12,041 bases of DNA from an uncultured Mordavella sp. GTDB taxonomy: Bacteria > Bacillota > Clostridia > Lachnospirales > Lachnospiraceae. The stretch lies in NCBI GenBank assembly GCA_902406105.1, contig CABPCP010000081.1, forward strand, positions 1 through 12,041, given 5' to 3'. The position numbers were made by a program, and so were the translations under genes. This document shows, piece after piece, positions 5,555 to 12,041 of the stretch. Under the pieces are notes generated by a model. The model was not told the DNA's origin. It did no database searches and saw only the letters and a list, made by a program, of their open reading frames with translations. Position 1 is the stretch's first letter. The number at the start of each line of letters is the position of its first letter.

Positions 5555-6640
5555 ATGGAACGGAAATTAAGAGTCGGAATTTTAGGAGCTACAGGAATGG
5601 TGGGACAGAGATTTATCTCTCTTCTGGAAGATCATCCCTGGTTTGAAGTAGTAACGGTGGCGGCAAGCCCGCGGTCCGCGGGGAAAACCTATGAAGAAGC
5701 GGTGGGCGGCCGCTGGAAGATGACCTCCCCTATGCCGGAAGCGGTAAAAAAACTGGAAGTCGCAAATGTAAATGGAATAGAAAAAGTGGCCGCGGGCGTG
5801 GATTTTGTATTCAGCGCGGTGGATATGACGAAAGAGGAGATCCGTAAGATCGAGGAAGCGTACGCAAAGACGGAGACGCCGGTGGTCTCAAACAACAGCG
5901 CCCATCGTTGGACCCCGGATGTGCCCATGGTTATCCCGGAGGTCAATATCGATCATTTTGACGTGATCGCGGACCAGAGAAAACGTCTGGGAACAGCCAG
6001 AGGCTTTATCGCGGTCAAACCCAACTGTTCGATCCAAAGCTATGCGCCATGTCTCGCGGCTTGGAAAGAATTCGGTCCCAAAGAGGTGGTGGCTACCACA
6101 TATCAGGCCATCTCCGGGGCGGGAAAGACATTCAAAGACTGGCCGGAGATGGTAGAAAACGTGATTCCCTATATTGGCGGGGAAGAAGAAAAAAGCGAGC
6201 AGGAGCCTCTGCGTGTGCTTGGCCGGGTAGAAAATGGACAGATTGTGAAGGCGGATCTTCCCAAGATCACCTGCCAGTGCGTCCGGGTGCCGGTCCTCAA
6301 CGGCCACACAGCCGCGGTCTTCATTAATTTTGAGAAGAAGCCTTCTAAGGAAGAACTGATCCAGCGGCTGGAAAGCTACAAAGGCTTCCCTCAGGAGGCT
6401 GACCTTCCAAGCGCGCCAAAACAGTTTATCCGATATCTGACAGAGGACGACCGCCCGCAGGTAAAACTGGACGTGGATTACGAGCGCGGCATGGGAGTTA
6501 CGATTGGGCGTCTGAGAGAAGATACGATTTATGATTATAAATTCATTGGCCTTTCCCACAATACGGTCCGGGGCGCGGCCGGAGGCGCAGTGCTGTGCGC
6601 GGAAGCGCTGACGGCGAAGGGTTACATCCAGGCAAAATAA
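5555..6640 (+). CDS. asd: Aspartate-semialdehyde dehydrogenase, archaeal/fungal-like type
   Basis: Asd reduces aspartyl-4-phosphate to aspartate semialdehyde with NADPH, the branch point for lysine/diaminopimelate, threonine and methionine. The 361 residues show the nucleotide-binding GILGATGMVGQ (8-18), SNNSAHR (112-118), the catalytic cysteine 158 in VKPNCSIQSY, the GAGKTFKDWPEM region (188-199), a probable catalytic histidine 251 in NGHTAAV, and C-terminal NTVRGAAGGAVLCAEAL (336-352). The SNNSAHR and KPNCSIQ wording and the length match the archaeal/fungal-like branch rather than the E. coli type. AAGGAG (5541-5546) lies 8 nt before the ATG. It probably shares the argH transcript. The branch call is from memory of the families, not an alignment. 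Confidence 0.94.
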   Translation: MERKLRVGILGATGMVGQRFISLLEDHPWFEVVTVAASPRSAGKTYEEAVGGRWKMTSPMPEAVKKLEVANVNGIEKVAAGVDFVFSAVDMTKEEIRKIEEAYAKTETPVVSNNSAHRWTPDVPMVIPEVNIDHFDVIADQRKRLGTARGFIAVKPNCSIQSYAPCLAAWKEFGPKEVVATTYQAISGAGKTFKDWPEMVENVIPYIGGEEEKSEQEPLRVLGRVENGQIVKADLPKITCQCVRVPVLNGHTAAVFINFEKKPSKEELIQRLESYKGFPQEADLPSAPKQFIRYLTEDDRPQVKLDVDYERGMGVTIGRLREDTIYDYKFIGLSHNTVRGAAGGAVLCAEALTAKGYIQAK

Positions 6641-6788
6641 ACGGAAATCTCTTTTACCTAGAATTAACCTGCTGTTAAACCAGCCGGGATAGAAAGAAGC
6701 CTATCGGAATGGTATGCTGGAGCATGATTATAAAAATGGCGGATTCTGTAATTTTTCAGGATCTGGAAGAAAAGAGAGGTCAGTACAG
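6641..6788 (+). other. Intergenic region between asd and ppk
   Basis: These 148 nt contain no intrinsic terminator that I can find and no promoter with two good boxes. TAGAAT (6659-6664) and TATAAA (6729-6734) are -10-like but lack a matching -35. An ATG at 6714 is in frame with ppk but has no ribosome site. ppk may therefore be expressed by read-through from argH-asd or from a promoter I cannot recognise. Confidence 0.45.
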
Positions 6789-8900
6789 ATGGAAAAAGAG
6801 ATTTTGAATTATACTCAGAACAGAGAATTATCATGGCTGAAATTTAACCAGAGAGTGCTGGAAGAGGCAAGGGATATTACGGTGCCGCTTCTGGAACGGA
6901 TGAAATTTGTAGCGATCTTTACCAGTAACTTAGATGAGTTTTTTATGATCCGCGTGGGAAGCTTGTTTGACATGGCCCATACGGATGCGGGAGCCAGAGA
7001 CAGCCGTTCCGGGATGACGCCGGGGGAGCAGATCGAGAAGATCTTAGAGGCCGTAGCCCCGCTCTATAAAGAGCGGGATAAAACGTATGCGGATATTAAA
7101 CGGCAGCTCCATCCATATGGGGTATGCGGTCTGGATTTTAAGGAATTGGAACAAAATGAAAAGAAATATGTAAAAAAATATTTTAAAGACCAGATCCTTC
7201 CGATCCTGTCACCCCAGATTGTGGACGCGAACCACCCCTTCCCCCATCTTCTGAATAAAGAGATCTATGTGACAGCCACACTGAAGATGAAGGAGAAAGA
7301 TATGATCGGAATCGTACCGGTGCCGCAGTTTGTATCGGACATTCTGTATCTTCCGGGGCATGACATCCGTTATATCAGGATGGAAAAAGTAATCATGGAA
7401 TACCTTTCTCTGGTATTCCCTCAGTATGAAGTGTCTGATCCGAATTATATCTGTGTCACCCGAAACGCGGATGTGGCGCCGGATGACGAGGCTTTGGAAG
7501 TGGAGGAAGATTTCCGGAAGCTGATGAAAAAGACGCTGCATAAAAGGCGCCGGATGGCGGTAGTGCGTCTGGAGGTAGCTGAAAAATTAAGCCCGGAAGC
7601 AGAGAGTTATTTCTGCGAAAAATTCAAGATCAAACCAAACCAGATCTTTCGGACGAAAATGCCTATGAAACTGGCCTATATGTTTGCGATTAGCGGCAAT
7701 CTGCCGGAACCTATGAAACGGTCTTTGACTTATCCGCCTTTCTCACCGCAAAATTCAGCCCGCGTGCAGGAGAGTATCCCTATGATGCGGCAGATCAAGC
7801 GCAAGGATCTTCTTTTGTTCTATCCTTATGAGAGTATGAATCCATTTCTTCGTTTGATCAAAGAGGCGGCCGCGGATCCCTCTGTCATGACGATCAAGAT
7901 CACCATCTACCGTCTGGCGAAAAAGGCCCGTCTGGTAGAGTATCTGTGCGCGGCGGCGGAGAATGGAAAGGAAGTAACGGTACTGATCGAGCTGCGGGCG
8001 CGGTTTGATGAGCAGAATAATATCGACTGGTCAGAACGGCTGGAGGAGGCTGGCTGCCGGGTGATCTACGGCTTTGAGGGGTATAAGGTGCACTCCAAAG
8101 TATGTCTTATCACCTACCGGAACAGGAATGAGATCCAGTACATCACCCAGATCGGAACAGGAAACTATAATGAGAAAACGGCGGCAATGTATACAGATCT
8201 GTCGCTTATGACAGGCAATCCGGAAATCGGCAAGGATGCTTCCGAATTCTTTAAAAATATGTCTATTGGAAATCTGGACGGCGTATATCAGCATCTGATC
8301 GTCGCTCCTACCAGTCTGAAGCAGAAGGTGCTCCAGCTGATGGATGAGGAAATAAGGAAAGGTTCTTCGGGCCGGATCATTATGAAGATGAATTCGCTGA
8401 CAGACGTAGACTTTATCGAGAAGGTATCCGAAGCGTCACGGGCCGGCGTCAGAATCGACATCATTGTGCGCGGGATCTGCTGTATCCTTCCGGGGATTCC
8501 GGGATACACAGACAATCTGCGTGTTATGAGCGTGGTGGGAAGATATCTGGAACATCCCAGGATCTTTAGCTTTGGCGCGGGAGATGAGCAGAAGATCTAT
8601 ATCGGTTCCGCTGATATGATGACCCGGAATACGGAGAAGCGGGTGGAAGTGGCCTGTCCGATCCTGGATCCGGATATTAAGCGGCAGATCAATCATTATC
8701 TTAAGGTTATGCTCAGTGACAATATTAAGGCCAGAGTACTGCAAAGCGATGGGACTTACCGTAAGAGGGAACAGAAAGAGCCTTTCGTGGATTCACAGGC
8801 GGTATTTATGGAGGAAGCTCTGCAGAGAGCGAAAGAGCGGCCTGTAGAAGAGAAGAAGACTCTAATGGATAAGGTGAAAGGTCTCTTCTCGAAGAAATAG
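6789..8900 (+). CDS. ppk: Polyphosphate kinase 1
   Basis: PPK1 reversibly transfers the terminal phosphate of ATP to long-chain polyphosphate, through a phosphohistidine. It is a phospholipase-D-fold enzyme, usually a membrane-associated tetramer. The 703 residues start with the typical NRELSWLKFNQRVLEEA (11-27) and contain TSNLDEFFMIRVG (45-57), the phosphorylated histidine 435 in GYKVHSKV, GTGNYNEKTA (456-465), the second histidine 589 in LEHPRIF, and SADMMTRN (607-614). The C-terminal tail is short and basic. Start 6789 is chosen because the family motif follows at residue 11 and AGAGAGG (6773-6779) lies 9 nt upstream. The ATG at 6714 would add 25 residues unlike the family and has no ribosome site. 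topB follows closely. Confidence 0.96.
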   Translation: MEKEILNYTQNRELSWLKFNQRVLEEARDITVPLLERMKFVAIFTSNLDEFFMIRVGSLFDMAHTDAGARDSRSGMTPGEQIEKILEAVAPLYKERDKTYADIKRQLHPYGVCGLDFKELEQNEKKYVKKYFKDQILPILSPQIVDANHPFPHLLNKEIYVTATLKMKEKDMIGIVPVPQFVSDILYLPGHDIRYIRMEKVIMEYLSLVFPQYEVSDPNYICVTRNADVAPDDEALEVEEDFRKLMKKTLHKRRRMAVVRLEVAEKLSPEAESYFCEKFKIKPNQIFRTKMPMKLAYMFAISGNLPEPMKRSLTYPPFSPQNSARVQESIPMMRQIKRKDLLLFYPYESMNPFLRLIKEAAADPSVMTIKITIYRLAKKARLVEYLCAAAENGKEVTVLIELRARFDEQNNIDWSERLEEAGCRVIYGFEGYKVHSKVCLITYRNRNEIQYITQIGTGNYNEKTAAMYTDLSLMTGNPEIGKDASEFFKNMSIGNLDGVYQHLIVAPTSLKQKVLQLMDEEIRKGSSGRIIMKMNSLTDVDFIEKVSEASRAGVRIDIIVRGICCILPGIPGYTDNLRVMSVVGRYLEHPRIFSFGAGDEQKIYIGSADMMTRNTEKRVEVACPILDPDIKRQINHYLKVMLSDNIKARVLQSDGTYRKREQKEPFVDSQAVFMEEALQRAKERPVEEKKTLMDKVKGLFSKK

Positions 8901-8902
8901 AG

Positions 8903-8908
8903 AAGGAG
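8903..8908 (+). promoter_or_regulatory. Ribosome binding site that decides the topB start
   Basis: AAGGAG is the only good site before topB. It is 1 nt from TTG 8910, 5 nt from ATG 8914 (other frame) and 13 nt from ATG 8922. TTG 8910 is too close to be used. ATG 8922 gives the family N-terminus (MGKSLYIAEKPS), although the spacing is long. Confidence 0.5.
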
Positions 8909-8921
8909 TTTGAATGATTTT

Positions 8922-10967
8922 ATGGGGAAGTCACTCTATATTGCGGAGAAACCCAGTGTGGCACAGGAATTTGCCAAGGCGTTAAAATTGAAGACGAGGA
9001 GGCAGGATGGGTATCTGGAAGGAGAAGAAGCAGTGGTCACCTGGTGCGTCGGGCACCTGGTGACCATGAGTTATCCAGAGGCCTATGATCCTTCTCTGAA
9101 GCGCTGGAGCTTGGAGACTCTGCCTTTTATCCCGGAAGAATTCCGGTATGAGGTCATTCCCGCTGTCAAAAAGCAGTATCAGATTGTGGCGTCTCTCCTG
9201 AACCGGAAGGACGTGGATACCATCTATGTATGTACCGATTCGGGACGGGAGGGAGAGTATATCTATCGCCTTGTGGAACAGCAGGCAGGAGTCCGCGGAA
9301 AGGAAAGAAGACGAGTCTGGATCGACTCTCAGACGGAGGAAGAGATCCTGCGGGGGATCCGGGAGGCAAAGGATTTAAGAGAATATGATAATCTTTCCGA
9401 ATCTGCTTATCTGAGAGCCAAAGAAGATTATCTGATGGGAATTAATTTTTCCCGACTCCTTACATTAAAATATGGAAATAGCATATCCAATTACCTGCAT
9501 ACCAGATACGCGGTGATCTCGGTGGGACGGGTTATGACCTGCGTACTTGGAATGGTGGTCCGCAGAGAGCGGGAGATCCGGGAATTTAAAGAGACACCTT
9601 TCTACCGTGTGATCGCCTCTATTGGAGAGGAAGGAAGCTCTTTTGAGGGAGAGTGGAGAGCCGCAGAAGGCTCCCGGTGGTTTGGGTCGAAAGATCTGTA
9701 TAAGGAGAACGGGTTCCTGAAGGAAGACAAAGCGAGGGAGCTAATCGAGTGGCTGAAATCTCCGGAACCGCTGGAATGTCAGGTGCTTTCTGTGGAAAAG
9801 AAGAAGGAGAAGAAGAATCCGCCGCTCCTATTTAACCTGGCGGAGCTGCAGAATGAATGTTCAAAACGGTTTAAGATCAGCCCGGATGAGACGCTGCGCA
9901 TCGTTCAGGAATTATACGAAAGAAAATTGGCTACTTACCCAAGAACGGATGCAAGAGTGCTTTCCTCAGCGGTAGCCAAAGAGATCCATAAGAATCTCAA
10001 TGGACTTATGCAGTATCCGGCGGCGGTCCCATTTCTGAATAAGATTGCTTCTATGGGAAGCCACAAAGGAATCGAGAAGACCCGGTATGTCAACGACAGC
10101 CAGATCACAGATCACTACGCGATCATCCCTACAGGGCAGGGGATCGCCGCGCTCCAGAAGCTTCCGGATATTTCCCGGAAAGTCTATGATCTGATCGTCC
10201 GCCGGTTCCTGAGCATCTTCTATCCGCCTGCGGTATACCAGAAAGTGGCTATCGTGACACAGAGAAAAGAAGAGAAATTTTTCTCCAATTTCAAAGTGCT
10301 GGCAGAGGAAGGCTATCTGGAAGTGGCCGGTGTGCCGGGACAGAAGAAGGATACCGGAGAGGAAGGAAAAGAAGAGGAGAAGGATACGGATATCAAGTTC
10401 TTTGAGAAGATCAAAGGGCTGAAAAAGGGGATGATCCTTAAGATCCGGTCTTTTGACATTAAGGAAGGGAAAACGTCTCCTCCTAAGCGCTATAATTCCG
10501 GATCGCTGATCTTGGCCATGGAAAACGCGGGACAGCTTATTGAGGATGAGGAGCTTCGTTCCCAGATCAAAGGCAGCGGTATAGGAACCAGCGCTACCAG
10601 AGGAGAAATCTTGAAGAAACTGTTCAATAATAAGTATCTGGCGCTGAATAAGAAGACGCAGATCGTGACACCCACCATGACGGGAGAAATGATCTATGAC
10701 GTGGTAGATCATTCCATACGTTCACTGTTGAATCCGGAATTGACCGCGAGCTGGGAGAAAGGACTGACCTATGTGGCGGAGGGAGAGATCACTCCGGATG
10801 AATATATGGAGAAACTGGACCGGTTTATCACAAGCAGGACACAGGGCGTGAAAGAACTTAACAATCAAGGGCAGCTTCGGGCCTGTTATGACCGAGTGGC
10901 TCCATTTTACAGGAAAAAGGCGGCAATGCCCAAAAATATAAAATCTAAAAAGTCAGGAGAGATGTAA
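8922..10967 (+). CDS. topB: DNA topoisomerase III (type IA), short form without zinc domain
   Basis: TopB cuts one DNA strand through a 5'-phosphotyrosine to decatenate and relax DNA. The 681 residues open with the TOPRIM motif SLYIAEKPS (Glu9). They carry CTDSGREGE (104-112), the Firmicutes-style acidic motif, then SVGRVMTC (200-207), ELQNECSKRF (308-317), the catalytic tyrosine 339 in ATYPRTD, DHYAIIPT (397-404) and GIGTSATRGEIL (553-564). Two features are odd. SVGRVMTC replaces the usual GRVQTP, and a Lys/Glu-rich linker (about 473-490) interrupts the C-terminal half. The protein ends in a short basic tail with no cysteine-rich zinc region, unlike B. subtilis TopB. The next gene starts 1 nt after the stop. 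Start ATG 8922 is preferred over TTG 8910 because of ribosome-site spacing and family length. Confidence 0.93.
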   Translation: MGKSLYIAEKPSVAQEFAKALKLKTRRQDGYLEGEEAVVTWCVGHLVTMSYPEAYDPSLKRWSLETLPFIPEEFRYEVIPAVKKQYQIVASLLNRKDVDTIYVCTDSGREGEYIYRLVEQQAGVRGKERRRVWIDSQTEEEILRGIREAKDLREYDNLSESAYLRAKEDYLMGINFSRLLTLKYGNSISNYLHTRYAVISVGRVMTCVLGMVVRREREIREFKETPFYRVIASIGEEGSSFEGEWRAAEGSRWFGSKDLYKENGFLKEDKARELIEWLKSPEPLECQVLSVEKKKEKKNPPLLFNLAELQNECSKRFKISPDETLRIVQELYERKLATYPRTDARVLSSAVAKEIHKNLNGLMQYPAAVPFLNKIASMGSHKGIEKTRYVNDSQITDHYAIIPTGQGIAALQKLPDISRKVYDLIVRRFLSIFYPPAVYQKVAIVTQRKEEKFFSNFKVLAEEGYLEVAGVPGQKKDTGEEGKEEEKDTDIKFFEKIKGLKKGMILKIRSFDIKEGKTSPPKRYNSGSLILAMENAGQLIEDEELRSQIKGSGIGTSATRGEILKKLFNNKYLALNKKTQIVTPTMTGEMIYDVVDHSIRSLLNPELTASWEKGLTYVAEGEITPDEYMEKLDRFITSRTQGVKELNNQGQLRACYDRVAPFYRKKAAMPKNIKSKKSGEM

Positions 10968-10968
10968 A

Positions 10969-11634
10969 ATGAAAGAATTGACAGTTGCACAGTTGTACAC
11001 GTTGGAAGAGACCATCGCCAAAGATATTTTCCAGGGAGTGACCTACCCTTGGGAAGTGCTTCCGAAGATCAGCGGTTTTATTAAAGAATTAGGGGAGACT
11101 CTTCCTGCCGATGAATATGACAAAGTGGGAGAGGACGTATGGATCGCGAAATCCGCGAAGGTATTTGAGAGCGCTTATATCCACGGACCGGCCATTATCG
11201 GGAAGGAAGCGGAAGTGCGCCACTGCGCGTTTATCCGCGGAAACGCTATTGTAGGCGAGGGAGCCGTAGTCGGAAATTCCACAGAGTTGAAAAACGTGAT
11301 CCTGTTCAACAAAGTACAGGTTCCGCATTATAATTATGTGGGAGATTCGATCCTGGGATACAAAGCTCATATGGGAGCAGGCTCTATCACTTCCAATGTC
11401 AAATCAGACAAAAAGCTGGTAGTGATCAAGACGCCGGAAGAAAATATCGAGACAGGAATGAAAAAATTCGGGGCAATGCTGGGAGACGAAGTGGAGGTAG
11501 GCTGCGGTACTGTTTTGAATCCGGGAAGCGTTGTGGGAAAACACAGCAATATCTATCCCCTTTCCAGTGTAAGAGGCTATGTGCCGGCGGGAAGCATTTA
11601 CAAAAAGCAGGGAGAAGTTGTAGAAAAGCAGTAG
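10969..11634 (+). CDS. GlmU-like left-handed beta-helix (hexapeptide) acyltransferase-type protein
   Basis: This 221-residue cytoplasmic protein has two parts. Residues about 1-52 are helical. Residues about 55-212 form a hexapeptide-repeat beta helix with many V/I-G/A-x-x-x-x turns. The segment VPHYNYVGDSILGYKAHMGAGSITSN is close to the acetyltransferase active site of GlmU, and His120 sits at the catalytic histidine position. The GlmU nucleotidyltransferase domain is absent, so names such as UDP-GlcNAc pyrophosphorylase would be wrong for this gene. It probably transfers an acetyl or acyl group to an amino sugar, but the substrate is unknown. AGGAG (10955-10959) lies 9 nt before the ATG, and the gene is 1 nt from topB, so it is translated with it. 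mgsA follows after 40 nt. Confidence 0.85.
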   Translation: MKELTVAQLYTLEETIAKDIFQGVTYPWEVLPKISGFIKELGETLPADEYDKVGEDVWIAKSAKVFESAYIHGPAIIGKEAEVRHCAFIRGNAIVGEGAVVGNSTELKNVILFNKVQVPHYNYVGDSILGYKAHMGAGSITSNVKSDKKLVVIKTPEENIETGMKKFGAMLGDEVEVGCGTVLNPGSVVGKHSNIYPLSSVRGYVPAGSIYKKQGEVVEKQ

Positions 11635-11674
11635 GAAAACAGAGAGAAGAAAGATTGAGTAAGGAGGGAAGCAG

Positions 11675-12041
11675 ATGCTGGAAGATAATTATGTAACCTT
11701 TGAAATCGGAAAAACAAAGCATATCGCTTTGGTTGCCCATGATGGAAAGAAGAAGGAACTGGTAGAGTGGTGCGATAAGAACAAAGAAATCCTGAAAGGC
11801 CACTTCCTGTGCGGAACCGGGACCACAGCCCGGCTGATCGCTGAGAAAACCGGACTTCCTGTGAAAGGGTACAGCAGCGGCCCCTTAGGAGGCGACCAGC
11901 AGATCGGCGCCAAGATTGTAGAAGGCCAGATCGACTTTATGATCTTTTTGTGGGATCCATTAGAAGCCCAGCCCCATGACCCGGACGTAAAAGCGCTTCT
12001 TAGGATCGCCGTAGTCTATGATATTCCCATCGCAAACAACC
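11675..12041 (+). CDS. mgsA: Methylglyoxal synthase (3' end cut by the window)
   Basis: MgsA turns dihydroxyacetone phosphate into methylglyoxal and phosphate, a glycolytic bypass that is strongly inhibited by phosphate. The 122 residues present cover most of the usual length of about 130-155. They show IALVAHD (17-23, with His22), the phosphate-binding GTGTTARL (47-54), [12 protein letters not shown] (68-79) with the catalytic aspartate 74, and [17 protein letters not shown] (94-110) with His101 and Asp104. These match the E. coli residues His19, Asp71, His98 and Asp101. The reading frame is open to the window edge. AAGGAGGG (11661-11668) gives a strong ribosome site before ATG 11675. No terminator separates it from the acyltransferase gene, so it belongs to the same operon. 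Confidence 0.95.
   Translation, partial: MLEDNYVTFEIGKTKHIALVAHDGKKKELVEWCDKNKEILKGHFLCGTGTTARLIAEKTGLPVKGYSSGPLGGDQQIGAKIVEGQIDFMIFLWDPLEAQPHDPDVKALLRIAVVYDIPIANN

Noticed and set aside
5888..6559. Long minus-strand frame of 223 codons inside asd
   Set aside because: It is antisense to a gene with full catalytic motifs, has no family features, and is explained by codon bias of the G+C-richer coding strand.
9966..10712. Long minus-strand frame of 248 codons inside topB
   Set aside because: It is antisense to the catalytic region of topB and has no recognisable domain or ribosome site, so it is a shadow frame.
1..12041. CRISPR array, phage genes or complete insertion sequence
   Set aside because: No regularly spaced repeats, transposase, integrase or phage structural protein was found in any frame.

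Overview
The window looks like chromosomal DNA of a Firmicute, most likely a gut-type Clostridia of the Lachnospiraceae. The evidence is the strong AAGGAG-type ribosome sites, sigma-A promoters, the iron-sulfur queuosine enzyme QueH, the Firmicutes form of TopB, and the overall protein character. The genus cannot be fixed from the sequence alone.

Layout. (1) Positions 1-202, minus strand: a tRNA-Thr(CGT) gene with its own promoter and an intrinsic terminator. (2) Positions 264-1773: an A+T-richer accessory patch. It holds a SUKH (SMI1/KNR4-like) immunity-type gene with a clear promoter, a 112-residue unknown protein that looks like a second immunity-type gene, a truncated ORF of 28 codons, at least two protein-like remnants in broken frames, and a 15-bp hairpin that is perfect only as bottom-strand RNA. 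No toxin gene is visible. (3) Positions 1774-3378, minus strand: an ATPase-permease pair of an ABC importer in the nitrate/sulfonate/taurine/thiamine-precursor class, with translationally coupled genes and no substrate-binding protein in the window. (4) Positions 3425-4099: queH with a near-consensus promoter whose -35 box has been read as an alternative TTG start. (5) Positions 4096-12041, plus strand: a long co-directional run of argH, asd, ppk, topB, a GlmU-like hexapeptide-repeat acyltransferase gene, and mgsA, which is cut by the window end.

How the genes fit together. argH and asd (gap 15 nt) serve arginine and the aspartate-family amino acids. topB, the acyltransferase gene and mgsA are tightly spaced (1 and 40 nt) and follow ppk by about 21 nt, so ppk-topB-acyltransferase-mgsA is probably one transcript. 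It combines polyphosphate synthesis, DNA decatenation, a probable sugar or envelope acyl transfer, and the phosphate-inhibited methylglyoxal bypass. No terminator is visible between asd and ppk, so read-through from the argH promoter is possible.

I do not see a convincing new multi-gene system. The least explained part is the 1060-1775 patch: gene fragments plus the strand-asymmetric hairpin, consistent with a decayed immunity cluster that may carry the end of a mobile element. Most of the window is ordinary housekeeping sequence.
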